Numbered from the stretch's first letter, positions 36,194 to 43,737 are shown. The stretch is DNA of 64,000 bases from Raineyella sp. W15-4 (GCF_033170155.1 NZ_CP137079.1:2170001-2234000); one strand, 5' to 3'. The notes: generated by a model not told the origin, from the letters alone. Translations and numbers: made by a program.

Positions 36194-37769
36194 CCTGCCC
36201 CCGCCGAGCCATCCCCGGTGCTGCGCGCTGCCGCCCGGGTGGGGCGGTGAGGTGGTGGATGGCGTCGAGTTCGAGGTCTGAGGGTCCAGGGGCGGCGGGT
36301 TGGTCGGGGGTGTGGGTGCCCCAGTTGTCGACCAGATACTCGCGGCCGTAGGGGGTGCGCCACAGCCAATGGCCAGGGGCGGTCTGGCGGCAGCGCCAGC
36401 CGGCGTGGGTCTTGGCACGGTGGGCGGTCCGCGACAGCGGGCCGAGGTTGTCGATCCGGGTCTGACCCGGCGGTGCACCTCGGCCTGTCGGGTCTGGCGG
36501 TGTGGCCCGGTAGGGCTCGGTGTGGTCGAGGTCGGTGTAGCGGGAGCGGTGGCTGCCGAAGGGGAAGATTTCGTAGGGCTGGGCGAGGATGAGTTGTTCG
36601 CGGAGCCGTTCGGGGATCTCGTAGGCGTCGATCGGCTCCGAGGTCCGGTGGTCGATCACCCCGGTCACCCGGACGATGGAGTCCGCGAGTAGTGCTCGGA
36701 GGGCGGCGACGGGAACCGCGCCCTCGCCCTCCAGCCGGGCGACACCCTGGTCGTCGAGGCGCTCGGCGTTGACGTGGACATACAACCGGACCGGCGGCTT
36801 GTGCCGGTCGGCGGCCACGGTATCGCCGGCGAGCAGGGCCGCGGCCCGCTCCGGGGTGGCGAGCAGGCCCAGGGCGCGGGAGCGGCGCACGTCCAGACTC
36901 TCCCCCTCCCCGTCCCCGGTCAGGGTGCCGGCGAGACGGCTGAGAGTCGCGTCGAGTTGGACCGCCTCGGGGGTGGCGAGGCGGGCGATCAACGTGCGGA
37001 CTCCGGCCTGACCGATCTCGTCACGAGTCACTCGGGCGAAGCGACCGGTCCGGGCCCGTTGTTCGGCCTCGGCGGCCCGGGCCGGGTCGGCGGTGACGAT
37101 CTCGCCCTCCACCAGGGCTTCCAGCCGAGTCCAGGACACCGCCCCCAGTGCCGGCGCGAGACGCCGGTCGATCTGCAGGGCCTGGGGACGCGTCAGACCG
37201 GCCCACCGCACCGCCTGGGCGATCCTGCGGGCCTGCCACACCGGCAGCCGCCCGGCCATCACCGCCGCCCACATCCGCGGGTGACGCCACTGGGCCGACA
37301 GGGCGTCGGCGATCAGGCCACGGGCCGCGGTGTGGGTGGTGTGCAGCAGGGCGGCGATCTCCACCACGATGAACTCCGCCACCAGCGGGCAGCCGTCCCC
37401 GCCCAGGTCGACCAGCCGCTCCCCACCGGCAAGCTTGTGTTGGGCCGGTGGTGGGGCGATCGTGGCCGTGTGTCCGATCAAGGCGAACTCGCGGGCCTCG
37501 GCCGCGGCGCGCAGGGTCCGTAACGCGTCGATCTCGTCCAGCCCGTCACCGACCTCGGTCGGCAGCACCCGGCCAGGGTCCAACGCGACCGGCATCACCA
37601 CATCGGCGGCCGTGGCCTCCACCTCACCGTCCGCGAGCAGGCCCCCACCCCGCCGTTCGGCCCCACCCCGACCAGCCGGGCCGGGCCGGCCGAGTGGGCG
37701 GCCCTGTCCCGGCTCGTCATCACCCGGATCATCACTCCGATCCGGGACCTCGAACAATGTCCCATCCAT
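36060..37769 (-). CDS. DUF222 / HNH endonuclease domain protein
   Basis: 569 aa from the ATG at 37769. A long DUF222-type helical region is followed by an HNH motif: D-L-D-H-T-E-P-Y, then I-D-N-L-G-P-L-S-R-T-A-H-R-A-K-T. Such proteins are multi-copy in many actinobacteria and linked to mobile sequence. The last 45 or so residues, rich in Arg and Pro, are encoded across the end of the radical SAM gene on the opposite strand, so the original stop was probably lost. Confidence 0.82.
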   Translation of the reverse strand: MDGTLFEVPDRSDDPGDDEPGQGRPLGRPGPAGRGGAERRGGGLLADGEVEATAADVVMPVALDPGRVLPTEVGDGLDEIDALRTLRAAAEAREFALIGHTATIAPPPAQHKLAGGERLVDLGGDGCPLVAEFIVVEIAALLHTTHTAARGLIADALSAQWRHPRMWAAVMAGRLPVWQARRIAQAVRWAGLTRPQALQIDRRLAPALGAVSWTRLEALVEGEIVTADPARAAEAEQRARTGRFARVTRDEIGQAGVRTLIARLATPEAVQLDATLSRLAGTLTGDGEGESLDVRRSRALGLLATPERAAALLAGDTVAADRHKPPVRLYVHVNAERLDDQGVARLEGEGAVPVAALRALLADSIVRVTGVIDHRTSEPIDAYEIPERLREQLILAQPYEIFPFGSHRSRYTDLDHTEPYRATPPDPTGRGAPPGQTRIDNLGPLSRTAHRAKTHAGWRCRQTAPGHWLWRTPYGREYLVDNWGTHTPDQPAAPGPSDLELDAIHHLTAPPGRQRAAPGMARRGQVTAGPRPRPHRRPRRPERSRRSGRRRVGRPASRRRAPASRRRSS

Positions 37770-37837
37770 GACACCAACGCTACGGGACACCACTGACATT
37801 CAAACTCACGTTCGAACAGCGCCAAGGGTGCGAGGGG

Positions 37838-37851
37838 TCCAGGACCCTGGA
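37838..37851. promoter_or_regulatory. Palindrome upstream of the NRAMP gene
   Basis: TCCAGG-AC-CCTGGA, perfect 6-bp arms, 39 bp before the proposed start of the metal transporter. Possible operator for a metal-responsive regulator; not a recognisable MntR or DtxR site. Confidence 0.35.
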
Positions 37852-37889
37852 GGGGCATAGAGTCTGAGCTGTCCACCACCGCTGAACCA

Positions 37890-39176
37890 TTGGACGGTTT
37901 TCCCACGACCCTGTCCTCGTCGTCCTCACCACCCCCCGAACAGCTCAGATCCGACCGCCCCGCACCGGCCGCCCATCTCGCTACACTCTTCGGACCCGCC
38001 TTCGTCGCCTCGATCGCGTACGTCGACCCCGGCAACGTCGCCGCCAATCTGTCGGCAGGCGCCCGCCACGGCTACCTGTTGGTGTGGGTGCTCGTCCTCG
38101 CCAACACCATGGCAGTCCTCGTGCAGTACCTGTCCGCCAAGCTCGGGCTCGTCACCGGTCGCAGCCTGCCCCAGGTGCTCGGCAGCCGGATGTCACGCTG
38201 GCCCCGCGTGGCCTTCTGGGTCCAGGCCGAGATCGTCGCCGCGGCCACTGACCTGGCAGAAGTGATCGGTGGTGCGCTCGCCCTCGCCATCCTCTTCGGC
38301 ATCCCGCTGCTGCTCGGGGGAGTCATCATCGGCACGGTGTCCATGCTGCTGCTGATCCTGCAGTCCCGCGGACAGCAGCGGATCTTCGAGTTCGTGGTGA
38401 TGGGGCTGCTGGGAATCATCACCTGCGGCTTCATGGCCGGCCTGTTCGTCAGCCCGGTCGACTGGGACGGAGCCGCCAGGGGCCTGCTCCCCCGCTTCGA
38501 CGGCGCAGAGTCCGTGCTGCTCGCCGCGAGCATGCTGGGGGCCACCGTGATGCCGCACGCGATCTACCTGCACTCGGCGCTGGTCAGTGACCGGCACGGC
38601 ACGGAGCACACCGGCACAGGGCTGCGTCGGCTGCTCAGCGCCACCCGCTGGGATGTCGTGTCCGGGCTGGCGGTGGCCGGCACCGTCAACATCGCCATGC
38701 TGCTGATCGCCGCCGCGTCCCTTCAGGGCGTCACCGGGACGGACTCGATCGAGGGAGCCGCCGCGGCGATCTCCACCCACCTGGGGCCGGCGATCGGCCT
38801 GGTCTTCGGCATCGGACTGCTGGCTTCCGGCCTGGCCTCCACCTCCGTCGGAACGTACGCCGGCGACACCATCATGAAGGGATTGCTACACGCACGCATC
38901 CCATTGGTAGTGCGACGGGCCGTCACGCTGGTGCCGGCCCTGCTCATCGTCGGCGGGGGCGCCGACCCGACCTGGTCGCTCGTCCTCAGCCAGGTGCTGC
39001 TGTCGGCCGGGATCCCGTTCGCCGTCGTCCCACTGGTGTGGCTGACGAGCCGACGCTCGGTGATGGGTGAGCTGACCAACAGTTGGTGGCTCCGGGTGGC
39101 TGCCGTCGTCACCGTGGTGGTCATCGTCGCCCTCAATGCTGCGCTGCTCGTGCTCACCGTGCTGGGCATCGAGTGA
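37890..39176 (+). CDS. mntH: NRAMP-family Mn/Fe transporter
   Basis: 428 aa, 11 membrane helices. The metal-site motif D-P-G-N in helix 1 (Y-V-D-P-G-N-V-A-A-N) and M-P-H-A-I-Y-L-H-S in helix 6 are intact. Proton-coupled uptake of Mn(II) or Fe(II). The only start in frame before helix 1 is a TTG at 37890, with no good ribosome site, so the true start is uncertain. Confidence 0.88.
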   Translation: MDGFPTTLSSSSSPPPEQLRSDRPAPAAHLATLFGPAFVASIAYVDPGNVAANLSAGARHGYLLVWVLVLANTMAVLVQYLSAKLGLVTGRSLPQVLGSRMSRWPRVAFWVQAEIVAAATDLAEVIGGALALAILFGIPLLLGGVIIGTVSMLLLILQSRGQQRIFEFVVMGLLGIITCGFMAGLFVSPVDWDGAARGLLPRFDGAESVLLAASMLGATVMPHAIYLHSALVSDRHGTEHTGTGLRRLLSATRWDVVSGLAVAGTVNIAMLLIAAASLQGVTGTDSIEGAAAAISTHLGPAIGLVFGIGLLASGLASTSVGTYAGDTIMKGLLHARIPLVVRRAVTLVPALLIVGGGADPTWSLVLSQVLLSAGIPFAVVPLVWLTSRRSVMGELTNSWWLRVAAVVTVVVIVALNAALLVLTVLGIE

Positions 39177-39313
39177 CCAGCACGCTCCTCGAAACCAGTC
39201 TGGGTCCGTCCCCGGCTTCCAGTCCACATCGGTGGCCGCCACCCTCGCCAAGGCGACCACGATCGACCGGGGCCATAGTCTTTCTTCGGAGAGGTAGGAG
39301 AGGTAGGCCCGTG

Positions 39314-40096
39314 ATGACGACCCAGGACGAGTACCCCATCGACCCCCGGCGGTTCACCCGGACTCTGCTCGAACAGCGCCGGACCCGGATGAAAGGCGGG
39401 TTGTACCACCTCAACCAGGTGCTGATGGCCTACAACTCCAACCGCATCGAGGGCAGTCAGCTCGACCAGGACCAGACCCGCTACATCTACGAAACACGCA
39501 CCGTCGCCGGCGACAACATCCGGGTCGACGACGTCATCGAAACCGTCAACAGCTTCGAACTGTTCGACGAGATGCTCGACCGACTCGACGAGCCCATCTC
39601 TGCTCAGAGGATGAAGGACTACCACCGGATCCTGAAGCGGGGCACTGCCGATGCTCGGAGGCCCTCCTTCGCCGTCGGCGACTGGAAACACGTCGCCAAC
39701 GTCGTCGGTGGTAGAGATACCGTCGCTCCTGAGCACGTCGACGCGGCGATCGGCGAGCTGATCGAGCACACCCCGGCAGGTATGGCGTTCGACGACATCG
39801 TCGACTTCCACCACCGTTTCGAGAGCATTCACCTGTTCCAGGACGGCAACGGCAGAGTCGGCCGGATGCTGATGTTCCAGCAGTGCCTCCAGAACAGCAT
39901 CATGCCGTTCATCGTCCTTGATTCGATGAAGCTTTACTACTACCGCGGGCTCAGTGAGTACGAGCGGGAGCCGGGGTTCCTGCGCGGCACTTTCCGCTCG
40001 GCGCAGGATGACTACTACGCGCGGTTCGCCAAGTTCGTCGAGATGTCTGCCCCGGAAGCCTCCGGACTCGGTCCCGACGACGAATCCTCGCTCTGA
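39314..40096 (+). CDS. Fic-domain AMP-transferase with N-terminal self-inhibitory motif
   Basis: 260 aa from the ATG at 39314. Fic core H-L-F-Q-D-G-N-G-R-V-G-R at residues 173-184 has the catalytic His173. The inhibitory motif S-x3-E-G is present within the same protein (Ser42, Glu46, Gly47), which makes this a class II Fic kept inactive by its own helix. Such enzymes usually transfer AMP to a hydroxyl of a target protein. The rich AGGTAGGAGAGGTAGG stretch upstream holds the ribosome site. Confidence 0.88.
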   Translation: MTTQDEYPIDPRRFTRTLLEQRRTRMKGGLYHLNQVLMAYNSNRIEGSQLDQDQTRYIYETRTVAGDNIRVDDVIETVNSFELFDEMLDRLDEPISAQRMKDYHRILKRGTADARRPSFAVGDWKHVANVVGGRDTVAPEHVDAAIGELIEHTPAGMAFDDIVDFHHRFESIHLFQDGNGRVGRMLMFQQCLQNSIMPFIVLDSMKLYYYRGLSEYEREPGFLRGTFRSAQDDYYARFAKFVEMSAPEASGLGPDDESSL

Positions 40097-40112
40097 AAGC
40101 AGAGGGACCGAG

Positions 40113-40163
40113 ATGGCCAGAACGGTGGACGAGTTCCTCGGCGAGCATCCCGTGGACCGATGA
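40113..40163 (+). pseudogene. N-terminal relic of an XRE/HTH antitoxin-type gene
   Basis: Sixteen codons (MARTVDEFLGEHPVDR) followed by TGA. In the next frame E-R-L-Q-K-R continues the family-like start seen in small HTH antitoxins, but the HTH is missing. It lies 16 bp after the Fic gene. Confidence 0.45.
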
Positions 40164-40229
40164 ACGACTGCAGAAGCGACAACACCAGCCGACGGTGTCC
40201 ACCGAGCGGCGAGAACGCGGGCTGGATGG

Positions 40230-40590
40230 CCGAACGCTCCTGGCGAAATGCTCCGCGCCCGAAGCACATCGCGCTGGTGGCCTCGGGACACGATGCAACA
40301 GCGAGGCATCGAGTTCGTGCCCGCCAGTGGCAACCCCTACCCGACACTTGCCCGGCTCTTCCCGCCCGGCCGTCCCAACGTCTCCTATATCGCCGAGAAT
40401 GGTGCCCTGATCATCCATCGGGGCCAGGTACTTTCCCGTTTCGACGTCGACGCGCCCAGCGTGCACCATGTGATCGGACTCGTCAGGCAGAGCTCCCCGG
40501 GTGATGACGTCGGTCTGATCATCTGCCACCCGGACACCGCTTATGTCGAACGGCGGGACTCCGCCTTCCTGACCGGAGCATGCCGATTTA
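40230..40590 (+). pseudogene. Cof-type HAD phosphatase relic
   Basis: K-H-I-A-L-V-A-S in one frame recalls the first HAD strand. A frame change and deletion remove the D-x-D site; then R-G-I-E-F-V-P-A-S-G-N and Y-I-A-E-N-G-A-L-I continue a cap-containing HAD protein until about 40590. No core motifs III or IV. It ends just before the element boundary at 40648. Confidence 0.6.
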
Positions 40591-40647
40591 TGGGCAAGCA
40601 GAAGGGCCTGCGACTAGGCGTCCCACCTAGTCAGAGGCTGTTTTTAT

Positions 40648-40691
40648 GTGCGCCAGGTGGGGCTTGAACCCACGACCGACGGATTATGAGT
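40648..40691. repeat. attL: displaced 3' half of the tRNA
   Basis: Identical over 44 bp to 51183-51226; begins GTGCGCCAGGTGGGGCTTGA and ends GGATTATGAGT, after which the sequence leaves the tRNA. Confidence 0.95.
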
Positions 40692-40700
40692 GCAATGCCA

Positions 40701-40719
40701 ATAAGCGCTGTGCGCTTAT
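40701..40719. promoter_or_regulatory. Palindromic arm site beside attL
   Basis: ATAAGCGC-TGT-GCGCTTAT, perfect 8-bp arms. Its first 13 bases recur at 51141-51153 beside attR. Likely bound by integrase or an excision factor. Confidence 0.65.
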
Positions 40720-40856
40720 ACGTCGGGCGGTGATCTAGGCGGGTACAGCCGGAAGCGTTATGCGCGGTGTACTTCCCTATTGGGAAGGCGGGCCCTGGGA
40801 GCGTCGGAAGCGCCCACCAAGGGCCCTAGGACCAGCACGTGGAAGGTGCCCATCCC

Positions 40857-41045
40857 ATGTCCGCAACCCTACCCACCGACGGCCGCGACTGGGCCCGTAT
40901 CGAGGCGGGCTACCGGGCGGTCGACGCCCTCCAGCAGATCATCCGCGAGCTGCTCGACGGTATCGACGTCGCCGGCCATGATCCCGAGGCGCCCGCCATC
41001 CTCGCATCCAACGTCGCGACCGTCCTCGGCGAGGCCGGGCAATGA
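40857..41045 (+). CDS. Small protein of unknown function
   Basis: 62 aa from the ATG at 40857 with GGAAGGTG upstream. Helical, acidic, no known motif. First of three overlapping small genes; its stop overlaps the next start (ATGA). Confidence 0.6.
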   Translation: MSATLPTDGRDWARIEAGYRAVDALQQIIRELLDGIDVAGHDPEAPAILASNVATVLGEAGQ

Positions 41046-41266
41046 CCACGACCGTGTACGAGGCGCCCGACCTGGTCACCACGACCGTCGAGCCCGGCGA
41101 TGGCGGCCTGATTCACATCCGGCAGGTCTGGGCCCCGCACGAATCTGACGGCTGTCCGGTCCCCGAACGGATCGAGTGCGTCACCCTGTTCCCGGCCGAG
41201 GCGGCGGCCGTCGCCGCGGCCCTCATGGACGCCGTCCATGCCAAGACGGGCGCGTTGACGAGATGA
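41042..41266 (+). CDS. Small protein of unknown function
   Basis: 74 aa. A beta-rich first half (I-H-I-R-Q-V-W) and a helical end with an Ala-rich stretch. Overlaps the genes before and after by 4 bp, which supports real translation. No relative recognised. Confidence 0.6.
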   Translation: MTTTVYEAPDLVTTTVEPGDGGLIHIRQVWAPHESDGCPVPERIECVTLFPAEAAAVAAALMDAVHAKTGALTR

Positions 41267-41439
41267 GCCGCTGGCACGTCACCGGCCGGATCACCGCCGG
41301 CCTCATGGGCATCCGCGTCGAACGATCCGACACGGGTGTGACCGCGATCCTCCAGGACTGGGGCGACGGTGACGTGCAGCGGATCCTCATCCTCGCACCC
41401 GACCTCCGGGCCCTCATCGACGCCCTCACCCACCCCTAG
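41263..41439 (+). CDS. Small protein of unknown function
   Basis: 58 aa from an ATG overlapping the previous stop. Starts S-R-W-H-V-T-G-R-I and ends in a helix L-R-A-L-I-D-A-L. Third gene of the coupled trio. Confidence 0.55.
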   Translation: MSRWHVTGRITAGLMGIRVERSDTGVTAILQDWGDGDVQRILILAPDLRALIDALTHP

Positions 41440-41535
41440 AACCAACCACGGCGGCCTGACAGGACTCCCCGCCCGCTCCCCGGACCACCCCCCACGGGTC
41501 GAGCACCACAAGGAAGTTCCCGGGATTGCTCCCCT

Positions 41536-41630
41536 GGGCGTCGAACCGGCGACGCCCGCCCCACCCCCTGCGTGGCCACGCGACGGGTAGGGCCAGACGT
41601 ATGAGCCTGCTCACCCTCCGGTGAGCGGGC
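41536..41630 (+). terminator. Two hairpins in the 303-bp gap after the small-gene trio
   Basis: GGGCGTCG-N6-CGACGCCC at 41536-41557, and an 11-bp stem around CTCC at 41605-41630 (core GCTCACC/GGTGAGC). No T-run follows either, so they are weak candidates for termination or leader structure of the next gene. The rest of 41440-41742 shows no gene. Confidence 0.45.
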
Positions 41631-41742
41631 CTTCGGGCGTGGGTCGACAACGCGGGAGCGGCAAACGGGGAAACCCACTGGGGGGGTCGAGGACAAGCCA
41701 GCCGGACCCGCCAGGGTTCGACCACACCGACAGGAGAACACC

Positions 41743-42258
41743 ATGACCACCAGCCACACCCGCGACGACGCCACCCGCTACGTCACCACCGCCCTCGGCG
41801 ACTACGCCTACCAGTACGACCTGCAAGCCATCACCGACGACCTGCACGACCAGGCCGGGCACTGGAACATGGCCCTGCTGGACGACGAGACATGCACCAT
41901 CGACTTCTGGGCTGTCTGCCGGGCCCACGAACTCCCGATCAGTACCGCGGCGGTCCCGGCATGCCCGGCATGGTGCACCCTCAACCGGGGCCACGAATAC
42001 GAGATCGAGGAACCCGACGGCCGCGTCTCCGGCGTCCACGAGGGCCAGATCGCGGCGGTCGACTCCGGCGCCGGGAGCATCACCCTGACGATGGTTCAGC
42101 GCGTCCTACGCCACCCCGACCAGACCGTCACCATCGACCCGGCCTACGTCACGGTCACCGGCCCCGAGGGCGGCGCGGACTTCACCAACCCGCACACCCT
42201 GGCCGCCCTCGGCGACGCGATCCGCACCGCAGCCCACCGACTCGAACAACTCGGCTAA
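41743..42258 (+). CDS. Hypothetical protein, DUF6907-like
   Basis: 171 aa with AGGAGA upstream of the ATG. Middle part A-C-P-A-W-C-T-L-N-R-G-H resembles the Cys/His-rich motif of DUF6907, common on actinobacterial mobile elements; the second half is beta-rich (G-S-I-T-L-T-M-V-Q-R). Function unknown. It reads toward the CRISPR-like array, 35 bp away. Confidence 0.65.
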   Translation: MTTSHTRDDATRYVTTALGDYAYQYDLQAITDDLHDQAGHWNMALLDDETCTIDFWAVCRAHELPISTAAVPACPAWCTLNRGHEYEIEEPDGRVSGVHEGQIAAVDSGAGSITLTMVQRVLRHPDQTVTIDPAYVTVTGPEGGADFTNPHTLAALGDAIRTAAHRLEQLG

Positions 42259-42292
42259 CGGCCACCGGAGGGGGTACCCACCAGACGAGTGC

Positions 42293-42624
42293 CCCCTCCC
42301 CGCGCACGCACGGGACCCGACCAGGTGAAACGTGATGTTTCACATGACTCGGCCTCGCGCCCGCGCACGCACGGGGGCCGGCAGCCGGAGCAGGTGTCCC
42401 GCTGTGGGACACCTCTCGCGCCCGCGCACGCACGGGGGCCGGCCAGGTGTTACCCGAGGTAACACCTGCGACTGCCTCGCGCCCGCGCACGCACGGGACC
42501 CGGATGGTCTGGAAATCGGAGGCGGAACCGGAGGACCTCGCGCCCGCGCACGCACGGGACCCGGTCTTCGCGATCGCTTCCCGGAGCCGGGAAACGCCCG
42601 CGCCCGCGCACGCACGGGACCCGG
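42293..42624 (-). CRISPR. CRISPR-like mini-array: six 28-bp repeats, five 32-33-bp spacers
   Basis: Repeats at 42293, 42354, 42415, 42476, 42537 and 42597, steps of 61, 61, 61, 61 and 60 bp. The plus-strand core CCGCGCACGCACGGG is shared by all six; the 42293 copy is degenerate at its outer 7 bases, as a trailer-end repeat would be. On the minus strand each repeat folds as CCCGTG-CGTG-CGCGGG (6-bp stem with one G-U, 4-base loop), the geometry of type I-E repeats. Spacers are 42321-42353, 42382-42414, 42443-42475, 42504-42536 and 42565-42596, all different. No cas genes are in the window. Four spacers contain strong palindromes, which is not normal for spacers, so a non-CRISPR repeat array remains possible. 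Confidence 0.6.
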
Positions 42625-43099
42625 AGGTATTTCGGAGATCACCGGAAATCTTCCCGGCTCCGGGAAGATCTTTGCGGGATCCCGCAAGATGGTGGGGGCA
42701 CGCACCAGACGCGTACCCCTCCTCGTTGGCCTCGATCGCGGCGAGAGCATCGGTTGCGGACGCCCAGGCGCCCTCCAGCAGATCTGGCTCCGAAGCCGAG
42801 TCGGGGTCAGGTGAGGTGTCCACTCGGTGGACACCCGCGCTCAGGTGTGCAGCCGTTGCACACCTCACCTGCCTCGGTGCCGGTTGCCGATCCCTCGCCT
42901 GACTCGACTGGATTGCGGGATCCCGCAACGAGGGTGGGCATCGGACGCCCAGCCTTCCCGGCGCCGGGAACCTTCCGGCTCATCGTCCAGGTCGTCGGCC
43001 TCGATCGCGGCGAGGGCATCAGTTGCCGAGGTCCAGGGCGACGGGGCCGGATCGGCCACCGGAGTTGGGGCGGGTGAGGTGAGTACTTGGTACTCACCT
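42323..43099. repeat. Cluster of eleven palindromes in two families
   Basis: Family 1, 23 bp, outer AGGTG/CACCT: 42323-42345 (inner AAAC), 42392-42414 (TCCC), 42445-42467 (TTACC), 42814-42836 (TCCAC), 42843-42865 (TGCA), 43077-43099 (AGTAC). The inner arms differ in every copy yet stay self-complementary. Family 2, 16 bp: TTCCCGG-NN-CCGGGAA at 42578-42593, 42651-42666 and 42955-42970, and TTGCGGGATCCCGCAA at 42672-42687 and 42913-42928. Three family-1 copies and one family-2 copy fall inside spacers of the array; the others lie outside it. Confidence 0.85.
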
Positions 43100-43257
43100 G
43101 CGGCCTGCTGGTCGTTGCGCACCTGCTTCTGGCTGACGCCGATGATGGGTGCGATCGCCCGCGTCGACATCCCCGCCGCCGACAGCTCCGCCACCAACTC
43201 CGCCACCAACTCCCGACAAGCATCCTTGTACCGCCGGCTATCCGGCGTCACCATCAT
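42865..43257 (-). CDS. Small HTH DNA-binding protein with a palindrome inside its gene
   Basis: 130 aa from the ATG at 43257. A homeodomain-like HTH at about residues 24-50 (G-M-S-T-R-A-I-A-P-I-I-G-V-S-Q-K-Q-V-R-N-D) is of the type used by ParB-like or replication-control proteins on actinobacterial phages and plasmids. Right after it, codons for G-E-Y-Q-V-L-T form the perfect 23-bp palindrome 43077-43099. The tail (S-A-T-D-A-L-A-A-I-E) recurs as a decayed copy at 42725-42835. The dyad TGTGTC-AAGA-GACACA (43270-43285) just upstream suggests self-regulation. Confidence 0.65.
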   Translation of the reverse strand: MMVTPDSRRYKDACRELVAELVAELSAAGMSTRAIAPIIGVSQKQVRNDQQAAGEYQVLTSPAPTPVADPAPSPWTSATDALAAIEADDLDDEPEGSRRREGWASDAHPRCGIPQSSRVRRGIGNRHRGR

Positions 43258-43269
43258 GATCAATATCAC

Positions 43270-43391
43270 TGTGTCAAGAGACACACGCCATACCGACAGG
43301 GCTGGACACCCACACTCGAACTCTGGTCGTCAACAGTCCCGACAGTGGCATCCGTCATACCACCACATGTCACACGTCACGTGATGTGACA
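43270..43391. promoter_or_regulatory. Upstream operator dyads of the HTH gene
   Basis: TGTGTC-AAGA-GACACA at 43270-43285 contains a minus-strand TTGACA. A 24-bp dyad at 43368-43391 has TGTCACA and TGTGACA arms around CGTCACGTGA, itself nearly palindromic. Both sit in the gene-free stretch upstream of the HTH gene. Possible operators or a replication/partition site. Confidence 0.55.
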
Positions 43392-43737
43392 CACCCCTGT
43401 CACGACACGCAACCGCCGCTCACCCCCACATCCAGGTCCCCGACGCCACCGGCGCGAGTCGGCAGGCGGTGCTGCTGCATGGGGTCGGCCATCAGCCGGG
43501 CCCGCGTATGGGGTGACTCCGTGCGCCAGCCACAGGTACCCCGTCGATGACCTTTTTGCCGGAGCCGTCAAAAGGCTCAATGACCAGTAGCGTCTCGGGT
43601 ACAGAACATCCCCGGCGGGCCGCGCAGGTGGGGGCCGCCGGGGTGTCTGCTGGAACAGGCTCCCCCGGAAAGGGAACGGGATCCTGGCCTGCCCATCCGC
43701 GTCCCCGTGGCTACCACGAGCGGGGGACGCGTGGTCC
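43392..43737. other. Gene-free stretch
   Basis: About 350 bp between the palindromic region and the end of the small-gene operon. No reading frame here has convincing protein character. I see a minor dyad (GAGCC-N7-GGCTC near 43565-43590) without a T-run, and nothing else. Confidence 0.5.

Noticed and set aside
37806-37820. A LexA-type SOS box at GTTCGAAC upstream of the NRAMP gene
   Set aside because: Lacks the actinobacterial TCGAAC-N4-GTTCGA spacing; it is only an 8-bp palindrome.
41536-41560. A tRNA fragment (the hairpin looks like a T-arm with GGTTCGA)
   Set aside because: No matching acceptor, D or anticodon arm is found on either side.
42325-42343. A chromosomal parS site
   Set aside because: GTGAAAC and GTTTCAC are both present but in the opposite order and spacing to the parS consensus (TGTTTCAC-GTGAAACA).
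42293-42624. The array read as in-frame protein repeats
   Set aside because: Period 61 is not a multiple of three, so no reading frame is kept from unit to unit.
42182-42928. A 248-codon minus-strand frame across the repeat array
   Set aside because: Repeats change frame at every 61-bp step, giving Arg/Ala/Gly-rich noise; only the piece resembling the HTH gene tail has any protein signal, and it is decayed.
43555-43600. A terminator at the GAGCC-N7-GGCTC dyad
   Set aside because: Short 5-bp stem and no T-run in either direction.
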